DNA of 64,000 bases from Cliona cf. orientalis (taxonomy: Eukaryota > Porifera > Demospongiae > Clionaida > Clionaidae): assembly GCA_963930775.1 (NCBI GenBank), contig OZ005689.1:36591351-36655350 (forward strand). The letters run 5' to 3'. Positions 23,781 through 33,284 of this stretch are shown here, piece by piece. Positions within the stretch are counted from its first letter, which is position 1. Each line of letters begins with the position of its first letter. Under the pieces are notes generated by a model. The model ran no database searches and was not told where the DNA came from. It saw only the letters and a program-made list of their open reading frames with translations. Made by a program: the position numbers and the translations under genes.

Positions 23781-24601
23781 AGGAATAAAGAATTGCATCT
23801 TAGGCACAGCTATTTTGATCAAAAATTAGTGCTGATAGATTGTGATTGACAAATACAAAGCACGTGAAATAAGTACATATTATAGATTAACTTTCCCAAA
23901 TAGAGCACAGACTCGATATTAGACATTTTCAAAGTCAAACCGACGAATCACTCATTTAAACCTTGGTATTTGTTTATTTACTATACTAAAATTTCTCAAT
24001 ATTTTGGGGGGGGGGGGGAAATTGGTCACTAGGGGGGGGAAATCCCAGGGCACCCCCCCTCTAAATGAAACACTGTGTCTTGTATTTAGTAGTTGATGGT
24101 ATGTACAGTAACAGTGCATCTAGCTAGCAATGGTTTACACGGGAATATTATCACTAGGAGAAAATGTTCGCCAATTTTGCCATAATAATAATATGCTCTT
24201 GTTCTTGTTGGTGAAATTTTCTGTGTGTAGAAACACTATTCTGCTACCTTGACCATCTATCCCTGCAGTCAAGAGTATAATAGAGAGTGTCCTTCCTACT
24301 GCTGTGTCCTTCCTATTGCTTCCTATTGCTGTGTGACTAGACACTATCTTACACACAAATTTACAAAAGTCTGGCATAATATTATAACCACACGCTTGTA
24401 CTAGTAAGCATGATAGTGGTCTAGTGAGCAATGATAAGTGCTAAAATACTATGGGTGGTCATGCACCTGTACTGGTTAGTGGTAACCTTTATGTAGTGCT
24501 GACCACATTGACCTCTGTTCTTGGCAAAGGGTGACATGACACAGTGTAGGACACTTTCATTCCCTCCTCTTATAATTATTATTATTATACTCTTGCTGCA
24601 G

Positions 24602-24728
24602 TGACGTTGAGTGCCATGACCCTCACATTCCCAACGGCTACACTGACCTCTCACCTCCAGCTTTAGATGATGAGTATCTCATTGGCACTACCAACCAGCT
24701 CAGCAAAAACTATAAGGAGTCCCTCCAG
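24602..24728 (+). CDS. Orphan exon candidate (42 codons)
   Basis: A 127 nt open segment between a pyrimidine-containing acceptor (CTCTTGCTGCAG, ends 24601) and a GT donor after CTCCAG (24729). The open frame starts at 24603 and is rich in charged and polar residues (DVECHDPHIPNGYTDL near its start, then NQLSKNYKESLQ). I do not recognise the family. No neighbouring exon in matching phase was found; a second isolated candidate lies at 26984-27102. Composition is less AT-rich than the flanks. Could be a relic carried by the surrounding repeats. Confidence 0.35.
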
Positions 24729-26226
24729 GTACCTATGACACAATCTGATCTTATCTCCCTAATAATATAATAATAATTATGACCGGCTATTGGTCACAAA
24801 TTTTCCTTGTAGTCTAAGTCATATATATTACATAAGTCTGTGACCAATGTAATTTCTCTAGTGCAGCGGACAGGGCTTAATGTGGGGAAACCTCTAGCAG
24901 GACATTAATTGATCACTGTTGTGCAATACCATCAAGTTCCGTAACTTAAGTGGAAGGCAAAGATTAATCTGGCCAGCGCAGCTTGTTCTTGCTAATAGGA
25001 ATAATTTGTCTAGAATGTGCAAGTTTTGTGTACATGGGATAGGTCCCTAATTGGTAGGCACTTTGCATTTCAGTGTGTTAAGTCTGTACCTTCTCTCTTA
25101 ATTTCTCCCCTTCTTATTTTTGTAGCCGCTTAGTAAACAATAATTATGCTAGCTATAGCACATAAGGCATGCACTCGCAGCAGCTGCAGGTAGTAATATA
25201 ATTTATGGAGTTCACTATTAATAGATCACTATTTTTGTGAAAGTACTGCTCAACTCAAGCTTCCTTTTCCATTTCTCATTAATTTACAAACTCCAGAGCT
25301 GTGTTCACTCCATTAATTTATTTTTGATATAGAAAATAATAATATTGTAGCTATCTTTTGACTTTAACAGGGTTTTTTTAAATTGAGTGCAATTTCAGCA
25401 CTGTACATGTTATGTTCATCACATGTAGCACATTACATTCGTGTAAAAAATTGTTCTACACACCAGTGTGCTGAATCTGATGTGCTGTTTGTAATGTGAT
25501 AATCAATAACTGGCACACTGCTGTGTGCATTTAGCACATTTGCTGTGCTACTTTTGGAAATCAGCACACCTTGTGCAGTCTTAGCACACCAAATTAGAGC
25601 CAAACTACACACCATTTTTTTCATGTGCATAGGGGTGTACGCCTATTGTCTGGAATATACGGTGGCCCTGGAGGTCACGCGTCACGCTAGTGGCTATCAC
25701 GTATCACTCCAGTATCCTCTCCTCCTACCGTCGTCACGTCACCGCCGTCCGTAACGCTGATGTCCGTACCATTCAGTCTCTGTACCGTCGCCATTCCAGT
25801 GCACATGCTAATAACACGACCATGTACCAGTCCTAGCCAGGGGGTGTGGTTATCGACGCTCACCGCACACACGCCCATGGCTCAGTAGGGTACGATACGC
25901 GCGTAGCCTGAAGAAGCAGAGTGTAGCCTCGTCCTCGTTCTTGAGTATATTGATACCTCAGTGTGTTGTTGCTCTTTCACTCATTTACAGCATTATTATT
26001 ATATCTCATGCTATTAAATTTGTCCAAGTCTTTGTAGTAGTAATAAAGGAGATCCGTCACCGTGAGCGAGATCGAGCGTGTGTATCGATTACATCATTGC
26101 TTGTGCCGGGTACCACGCCTCTGAACTGATTGCTGCCACGAAATTTAAAACCACAGAAATTAATTTTGGGGGCCTTTTTGGACTTTCCACGAAAATTAAT
26201 TCCCACGAAATTTACCCATTATACGG
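24729..26226. other. Interval without a supported gene
   Basis: AT-rich to 25620, including repeated AGCACA words on both strands (25370-25600). From 25650 to 25930 it is CpG-rich with an open plus frame (about 25690-25829 and beyond) ending at TAG near 25830. The patch looks like an inserted fragment inside the repeat family of 22717/26227. I do not recognise a product. Confidence 0.4.
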
Positions 26227-26507
26227 TATATATACCATAATTTTCTTAAAAAGTCGGCCCTACTAATTATTCAGCACCCTTTACCGAATGATTGAAAATA
26301 GTCTCTAATTTTCAGCGAAGGTCGTCACGCGTATAATATTATGCTATAAATGGGAATAGAATGCGCACGCGGACAGAATATTGAATATTAACCTCTAAAA
26401 TTCGGCAAAGCTAAATGTTATTATTAATTTTTATGCCAAATTGTTAGAAAAAAATACGGTATTGATAATTACATCATCATGAATGTATAAGAACCCCATG
26501 GCCAGCT
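26227..26507. repeat. Dispersed repeat, about 280 bp, copy 2
   Basis: Counterpart of 22717-22994. Immediately after it, 26508-26582 (GGGAGTGATTGATCCCCCTC onward) recurs at 31289-31365, so several repeat modules are reused in this interval. Confidence 0.75.
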
Positions 26508-26641
26508 AGGGGGGAGTGATTGATCCCCCTCCTATCCTCTTCATTGATTATGCCCCTATTGTTATACACTGGAAAAAGGTACTGGAATTAAATTAGTAAT
26601 ATTATCAATGATGTCATTGCAATGCCATGTATAACTAGATG

Positions 26642-26897
26642 TAGCCTCGCTCCCAGGCCCTTCAAGAGGGAGGAAGAGAATGGGCCTGGTACACACTGCA
26701 CGCACATGCACCGGGGGACCCCAGGGTAATTGGATACTATCGTATACTCTCAGTTTATCGTCCATAGAAGTGTACGTCATGCAGAACCCACGAATGATCA
26801 CTATGGTAACGCGACAGGTCACTATGGAGACTAGCGCAAGCGCGCAGTGTGTATCAGGCCCTTCTTCCTCCTCTTTAAGGGCCTGGGAACGAGGCTA
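26642..26897. mobile_element. 256 bp TAGCCTCG-ended MITE
   Basis: The ends are inverted copies of TAGCCTCGYTCCCAGGCCCT extending about 60 bp to GGGCCTGRTACACACTGC. CTAGATG lies just outside both ends, a likely 7-8 bp target duplication with two extra bases on the right. A miniature relative is the hairpin at 30863-30930. Confidence 0.75.
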
Positions 26898-26983
26898 GTC
26901 TAGATGGTGATATATCAAGTATAATAATTTTAATAATATATTATTATTTTGATGAAAACTAGCTTTTCATTATAATTATGCAG

Positions 26984-27102
26984 GTACGCATAGTGAGAGA
27001 GTGCGATCTCTCTCTGCATCCCGATTTGAGTGGAGGCATGGAAATCACATTTCAGAGAATTTATTTCCCTCACTTGGCAGCCAGCGTCTGTCCATTATAC
27101 AG
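26984..27102 (+). CDS. Orphan exon candidate (about 39 codons)
   Basis: A 119 nt segment with acceptor TAATTATGCAG (ends 26983) and donor GTAAATG (from 27103). Two frames are open: one begins VRIVRECDLSLHPDLSGGM, the other has SERVRSLSASRFEWRHGN. I cannot choose between them and recognise neither. Its donor borders the satellite array, which begins about 25 bp downstream, so any downstream exon would lie beyond 28.3 kb. Confidence 0.3.
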
Positions 27103-27129
27103 GTAAATGAGAAAAAATATCAAACTTGC

Positions 27130-28285
27130 TGGTACAAAATGCTGGGTGAAGAAAGTTTGTGCAGGACAGCATCCAACAAAATGATAATTTTATGCATGCC
27201 GACATCCAACAAAAAAATTTAAATTTGTGTAGGACAGCATCCGACAAAAATTAACGATTATTATATGCAGGACAGCATCCAACAAAAAAGTTTAAATTTG
27301 TGCAGGACAGCACCCCGACAAAAATTAATGATTATTATATGCAGGACAGCATCCAACAAAAAAGTTTAAATTTGTGCAGGATAGCATCCAAAAAAAATTA
27401 ATGATTATTATATGCAGGACAGCATGATCCAACAAAAAAGTTTAAATTTGTGCAGTACAGCATCCGACAAAAATTAATGATTATTATATGCAGGACAGCA
27501 TCTAACAAAAAAGTTTAAATTTGTGCAGGACAGCACCCCGACAAAAATTAATGATTATTATATGCAGGACAGTATCCAACAAAAATTAATGATTGTTATA
27601 TGCAGGACAGCATCCAACAAAAAAGTTTAAATTTGTGCAGGACAGCATTCGACAAAAATTAATGATTATTATATGCAGGACAGCATGATCCAACAAAAAA
27701 GTTTAAATTTGTGCAGGACAGCATCATCCGACAAAAATTAATGATTATATGCAGGACAGCATCCAACAAAAATTAATGATTATTATATGCAGGACAGCAT
27801 CTAACAAAAAAGTTTAAATTTGTGCAGGACAGCACCCCGACAAAAATTAATGATTATTATATGCAGGACAGTATCCAACAAAAATTAATGATTATTATAT
27901 GCAGGACAGCATCCAACAAAAAAGTTTAAATTTGTGCAGGACAGCATCATCCGACAAAAATTAATGATTATATGCAGGACAGCATCCAACAAAAATTAAT
28001 GATTATTATATGCAGGACATGCAGCATCCAACAAAAAGTTTAAATTTGTGCAGGACAGCATCCGACAAAAATTAATGATTATTATATGCAGGACAGCATC
28101 CAATAAAAAAGTTTAAATTTGCAGGACAGCAGCCGACAAAAATTAATGATTATTATATGCAGGACAGCATCCAACAAATTAAAAAAGTTTAAATTTGTGC
28201 AGGACAGCATCCGACAAGATGATAATTTTATGCAGGACAGCATCTGACAAAAAAAATTTAAATTTGTGTATGACAGCATACAATA
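27130..28285. repeat. Two-unit satellite array (locus 2)
   Basis: About 1.15 kb in which a 35 bp unit (CATCCAACAAAAAAGTTTAA, ATTTGTGCAGGACAG) alternates with a 38 bp unit (CATCCGACAAAAATTAATGA, TTATTATATGCAGGACAG), giving a roughly 73 bp dimer repeated about 14 times. It is related to the arrays at 9325-9800 and 46885-47330 through GCAGGACAGCATCC and ACAAAAATTAATGAT. There are no unique spacers, so it is not a CRISPR array. Confidence 0.9.
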
Positions 28286-28486
28286 AACTAAGCACCTATA
28301 TATGAGGTGAAACTCAATTGCAATGGGAAAAAGTGTCGATATATTTCTTAAAATATACAAGATATAGAAAATTAAAGTAGTTGCATTTTGGTAACATAAT
28401 AATATACTTAATTTTAGTGACTGCATATTATTATGATCCTTTACCCCAATGTCATAGTCGTGCCTTACATTCTTCGCAAGGAGATC

Positions 28487-28832
28487 GAAGATCACCTTTC
28501 TCTTTGTCTATGAACCTGGAGATACAATCAGAATGGACTGTCCATCTTATGGCTTCCCCGTTCTTTCGATAGTCTGGTCTAGCCATAACCTCAATCGCTC
28601 CATGGCTAATTTAATCAACACCACACGTCTCAATTTCTTTGAGAATGGTTCACTTGAAATCAGAAGACCACCTTTCTCTTTGTCTATCAACCTGGAGATA
28701 CAATCAGAATGGACTGTCCATCTTATGGTATCCCCGTTCTTTTGATAGTCTGGTCTAGCCATAACCTAAACCGCTCTATGGCTAATTTAATCAACACCAC
28801 ACGTCTCAATTTCTTTGAGAATGGTTCACTTT
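28487..28832. repeat. 174 bp tandem duplication
   Basis: Two head-to-tail copies of a unit beginning GAAGATCACCTTTCTCTTTG or GAAGACCACCTTTCTCTTTG, through TGGTCTAGCCATAACCT, to TTTGAGAATGGTTCACTT, about 95 percent identical. The minus strand is open across part of it but shows no family I know. It lies just downstream (in minus sense) of the Gypsy relic and may derive from it. Confidence 0.85.
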
Positions 28833-29074
28833 TTAGATCAGTGAGCTAACAGCACAGGATGAATCCCTATACAGTTGTGCAGCCAGCAACTCTGTTTAAG
28901 TTACCATATACATCCTGGTCATCAATGAGCTAGCTCATAAGTTTTATAAGTAGTACGTAGTACGAGTAAAATCACTTGATTCCGAAAACGCACGACAATC
29001 CCTATTTCTCAAGTTGAGAGTAGTTGCGTTCAGCAGAGTTCAACGTACGCAAAACAGTTTAGTAAAGATCTTTC

Positions 29075-29460
29075 ACCTTCCAAAATATCCTCGATCTTTG
29101 GAGTCGGATAGCGGTGCAGCTTAGACACAGGATTAACAGTCACCTTGAAATCGCCACATATCCTGACACTTTTTCGATCCGTTTTCACAACGGGCACAAT
29201 GGTGCCGCCTAATCCAAGTACTCCACTGGCTTGAGAGTACCTCCGGCCACCAGTCTGTCCAATTTGGCTTCTACTTTCTCATGCATAGTATACAGCACCA
29301 TACAAGCTTTGGTGAAGCATTGGGGTCCACATTAATTTTCACCTGTACTCCTTTAAACTTCAGAGACCTTAACTCCAGAATATTTAGGGAACAAGTCATG
29401 CAAACCAGGACATGTAGCTAGTGTAACCAATTTGGCTCCAATTTAGTCTTATCTCAGTTT
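29075..29460 (-). pseudogene. Ty3/Gypsy reverse transcriptase N-terminal fragment
   Basis: Read on the minus strand, 29400-29220 gives a segment like FTKACMVLYTMHEKVEAKLD ending at a stop near 29217. The same frame then resumes through VVKTDRKSVRICGDFKV, the start of the reverse transcriptase palm in Ty3/Gypsy retrotransposons. Similarity ends near 29070, before the catalytic YxDD motif, so the polymerase is truncated. The element is in sense order gag, protease, RT on the minus strand with the other fragments. No RNase H, integrase or terminal repeats were found. Confidence 0.75.
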
Positions 29461-30060
29461 CTGCCCAGAAGGGTGGCCCCCTTTCCATTGACCACAACTA
29501 GTGGTAGATTAGCTGTCTGCCCTTTATAGGCCACCAACACCCAGGCAGCTCCCACCACAGGTACATATGGGCTCCTTTGGATAGGTTTGCAATCTGATAG
29601 TGGTTTCCTTTTAGGTCCCTCCTAGGCCACAACTTGTGGTAGATTAGCTCTCTGCCTTTCATAGGCCACCAACACCTGGGCAGCTCCCACTGCCACAGGT
29701 ATGGCTCCTTTGAATAGGTTTGTTTCCTTTAGGCCCCTCCTAGGCCACAACGTGAGGTAGATAAGCTGTCTGCCCTTCATAGGCCACCCACACCTGGGCT
29801 ACTCCCACCACAGGTATATATGGTGGTTTCCTTTTAGGTCCCTCCTAGGCCACAACTTGTGGTAGATTAGCTGTCTGCCCTTCATAGGCCACAGGCCACC
29901 TACACCTACACCTGGGTGGCACCCACCACAAGTATGGGATAGGTTTGTTTCCTTTAGGCCCCTCCTAAGCCACAATTGCATCTTGTGGTACAAGGTCTCA
30001 GGTGTGCATGATAGACACAGAAGCACCTGTGTCAACCTCCATAGGCACACTATAATGATC
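29461..30060 (-). pseudogene. Ty3/Gypsy protease region with internal tandem copies
   Basis: On the minus strand, 30045-30000 encodes the retroviral-type aspartic protease active-site motif as PMEVDTGASVSIM, followed shortly by a stop. Downstream, a roughly 110 bp segment encoding residues like VGAAWVLVAYKGQTANLPL appears four times in tandem, with variations, between 29950 and 29480. It ends in a part resembling VVVNGKGATLLGR, which normally closes the protease domain. A functional element would have this segment once. The repeats contain stops and small deletions, so amplification occurred in an already inactive copy or inactivated it. Confidence 0.7.
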
Positions 30061-30169
30061 AAGTTCCATATTATGTACCTTAATGGGGGGTAGTTGAGCA
30101 TCTCCTTGCTCCAAAGTGTAAACCTATTGCATGGAATCGTCTGAATCGTCCTCTGACTCTTCACCAACT

Positions 30170-30690
30170 TGTTGGAGTGGCTGCGAAGTGGGTCTCTTCA
30201 ACTGAGATCCCTGGGACAGTTAATGCCCCAGATATGTCTGTCGTGAAGCATCTTGTCTAAGGTATCTCCGTAATTGCAGTGCTCCGCAAGATGGCGCAAC
30301 TCGGCCAGGTAGGCTGCCACAGACTCTCCTTCCTTCCTCGAGCGAGAGTTAAATCAGAATCGTTGCATCACCTCTGACGGAGTGGGGCTGTAGTGCTCAG
30401 TCAGTTTCTTGACGAGTTTATCGTACGTCTTGTCGGTAGACTTCACTGGGGATATGAGGCTACGTAGCAACTTGTAGGGCCCTGGTCCAATGACCGTAAG
30501 AAAAGTAGCATGCCGTTTTGTAGCTTTGGCATCACCAGTTAAAATAATTGTTCACCTCGAAGAATTGATCCAGCTGCTCAACGTATTGCGGCCACTCCGT
30601 GTGCTATGGATCAATCATGTCTGCCTTCCCCAGGAGAACTGCCATCACTGCGAGAAGGATCCCATCCTTGTCGCCAAAAATATGTCGTAA
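30170..30690 (-). pseudogene. Ty3/Gypsy gag fragment
   Basis: Minus-strand frames read, in order, a piece like TEWPQYVEQLDQFFEVNN (about 30590-30540), then GPYKLLRSLISPVKSTDKTY and on through a segment with SRSRKEGESVAAYLAELRHL (about 30485-30290) and a terminal part with DTLDKMLHDRHIWGIN. This is the usual gag arrangement of Ty3/Gypsy elements. Stops and frame changes interrupt it near 30550, 30355 and 30195. The 5' start lies near 30690; no long terminal repeat was recognised beyond it. Confidence 0.75.
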
Positions 30691-30862
30691 CCTCACAGGG
30701 TTATTAGCAATAGAAAAACCATGGCAAAATCTGATATTTTATAGCATGTTGGTGCACTATATACCCATACAAAAAACCACAACAGGAAATGGTACAAGGA
30801 AGCATGAATAACCACAAAACATCACATTAATTTTGTTATCATATACACTTAAATACCTGTGA

Positions 30863-30930
30863 TAGCCTCTAACCAGGCCATCCCATGTTTTGCAAGGTTG
30901 AAAAACATGGGATGGCCTGGGTACAGGCTA
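30863..30930. repeat. 68 bp foldback with 19 bp perfect arms
   Basis: CCAGGCCATCCCATGTTTT (30873-30891) and its exact complement (30902-30920) face each other across a 10-base loop, with outer TAGCCT/AGGCTA also paired. The ends resemble those of the MITE at 26642-26897. Confidence 0.8.
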
Positions 30931-31507
30931 ACCTCTGTGTACTAGTTTTATTTTATTAAAAGTCTGACTGGGACTTTTAGTAGGATAGTACTATCTTAAA
31001 AAATGTATTTTTATGCTACCACACAGCACAAGCCTCTAGACTCCTGGAATGTTACAAATTTACACTGACACTTATAATTCAATTCTACGGTTAAATTATC
31101 TTCTGCCTGACTGACCTACCCTATACTATTTTGTGGTCATGTTAGTTCAAACAAACATGCAGTTACTATAGAGCAGGATAATTTTCGCTTCCTGTGGAGG
31201 GAGGGAGGGAACTATCTATTGACTCCAGCACAATACTCTCTTATAATCATTTTTTCTCTCCTTTTAGATTCATGTGGGGGCAAATTCTCAGGGGGAGTGA
31301 TTGATCCCCTTCTATCCTCTTCATTGAGTATGCTCCTATCATCGTTGTACAGTGGAAACGGTACTGTAAATTAATTTTAAAATTCAATAATAATGTTATT
31401 ACAATATCATGCATCATACAGTCATTAAATCTGATTCACCTTACACCATCTCCCTCTCCCTCTCTCAATCATGTCCCCCTCCAACACATACATATATTAG
31501 AATTCAG

Positions 31508-31965
31508 GTGAAGAAGTGGCTCTCCTCTCACCCTCCATCACAGCAGAGAGCAACTACCTCTTGGCTGGCTCCTACGATATGAGGCTCTTCTGGTTCAATT
31601 TTGAGCTGTCAGCAAAGCCGGCCATATAAAACATTGAGGTTAGTCTACACGTACAAAGGTAGTGTTTTGAAGTACAACTTTCTGGCACTTATTGATACGT
31701 TCACACGGCAAATTCACTTTGTCTAAATTACTTTTAGTATGCTGAGTGATACATTAATATTATGATTACTGATTTGCTTGTCATAATACTGTGACTCTGT
31801 CTACTCATGGTAATGTCCTGCTATAACTAAATTAATGGAGAGTAGATAATCTAGTACACATAATTATGCACTTTTCTACAGACACCATCGCACAGCCATT
31901 CTCTTTGTGGCCTGTCACGATAGCTACCCTGTTTGCCTCGTGCAGTGGCGATGAAGCTGCTATCA
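31508..31965 (+). pseudogene. BOP1: BOP1-like WD-repeat relic, two exon pieces
   Basis: Piece one (31508-31638), flanked by an AG acceptor and GTTAGT donor, reads SNYLLAGSYDMRLFWFNFEL followed by a stop at the place where BOP1 proteins continue KPY. Piece two (from 31882, after CTTTTCTACAG) reads HHRTAILFVACHDSYP. A frame change then gives LFASCSGDEAA, matching the next WD-repeat strand of BOP1, a ribosome-biogenesis protein of the PeBoW complex. The stop, the frameshift and the incompatible junction phase show it is non-functional. Recognition is from memory of the family pattern; another WD-repeat protein is possible. Confidence 0.55.
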
Positions 31966-32099
31966 GCTGCCATCAGCTACCATGGATGAGTCTTCAAGTA
32001 AGTTCTGTGACTAATCATTTTTATGAATGTGTGTGAGTTGACAATCATGATATAATTGCGTGTAATAATAAATACAGTACCGATCACAGGTAACTTGAC

Positions 32100-32290
32100 A
32101 AGTACGCGCGAGTAGCGAGGTAGCGTCTCGCGCGGGCATAAGCATTGCACGCGGGTGTAGAACGAGCGCGCGCGCACGCTCGAGTGCTCGAGCGCATGCG
32201 CGTGCGCGCGCACGTACGAGCACGTTCGAGTGCTCAAGTACGAGTACGGGCCCCGTGGGCCCGGGTACACGTTAGAAGGCGGGGCCCGAA
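32100..32290. repeat. CpG-rich palindromic left subterminal region
   Basis: Dense CGCGCG, GCGCAC, CTCGAG and CGAGTGCTCGAG words, many self-complementary, just inside the left inverted repeat. A similar but not identical block occupies the right end (36690-36900). Composition differs sharply from the AT-rich flanks. Multiple ACTCG/CGAGT words could serve as transposase-binding repeats (inference). Confidence 0.6.
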
Positions 32291-33284
32291 CATTGCACCG
32301 TCAGCAAAAACATGGAAAGATCGAGACAACACACAGTTGGTGAGCGTACGAGAGTATTTGGTGAACTTTAGTGAGTTTGTTGAGCGAGGAGACACAGTAG
32401 AAGTTCGAACTGAGATGCATAGGCTTTTGTCTTCCTGAATTTTTGTCGTCAACTAAATAACTGGCTTTGATAGTGCACTGAAGGTCAGGTAAGCTTTTTA
32501 GTCTTTAGGCAAGCTGCTTAGCTCTCAACGAGAGGCATTGGTTTCGCTAATAGTCTGCTAAACTCCTGTCATCAAGCTCCCCAGCGTGCTACATGCAGAC
32601 AAATTTTGTCAGAAAGGGAAAATAGTATGATTAATATTAAACAAGTATGGCATATGAAGAAGTTTGGGGCAAAAAGGGACATTTCTAGTAGGAAGTGTTA
32701 ATAGCACTATCATTTGAGGTGTTGATGTGTTAATGAGTGTTGGTATAGTTGGCTATGCTCAGCTTCTAGGTTAGAGCCATACAGGTCTATGGAGAAAACT
32801 ACCATCCAACTTCTGGCTTAATTGCCCCAAAGAGCAAATTATGGATGACCTTAGTCTTAGCTGAAATATCATCTACAACTCCAATAGAAACTAGCTTGCT
32901 GTTACAAAATTTTGTTAAACTCTTTTAAATTGGAGCTGGGTTGCACAATAATGTATAGCCTCTGCTATTCCCTATATACGCTTATGTATTTTCTGAAAAT
33001 TCTATTTTCAAGTTTGCCCCGGAAGCTAAGTAAAGAAACTACTTGAAATTGGTATCAACAGAGAGCAAATGATCCAAGTTAAACAGCTATGAGTTACAAA
33101 GTTTGTGAACTTGCTTACAAAAAAGGTTATGCAGAGTTATAAGCAATATCAATAGTAATTTCCTATACAGTAGAATGTGTGAAAAGGCGAGACCTGGTGC
33201 CAAATGTCCTCAAACTTCTTCATATGCATGTGCATGTTGGGTATTAAAATTAAGTTGGTACAGTACATAAGTTTGGCATAACTT

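Noticed and set aside
27130..28285. CRISPR-like array
   Set aside because: The units are contiguous satellite repeats without unique spacers, lack cas genes, and sit in a spliced eukaryotic genome.
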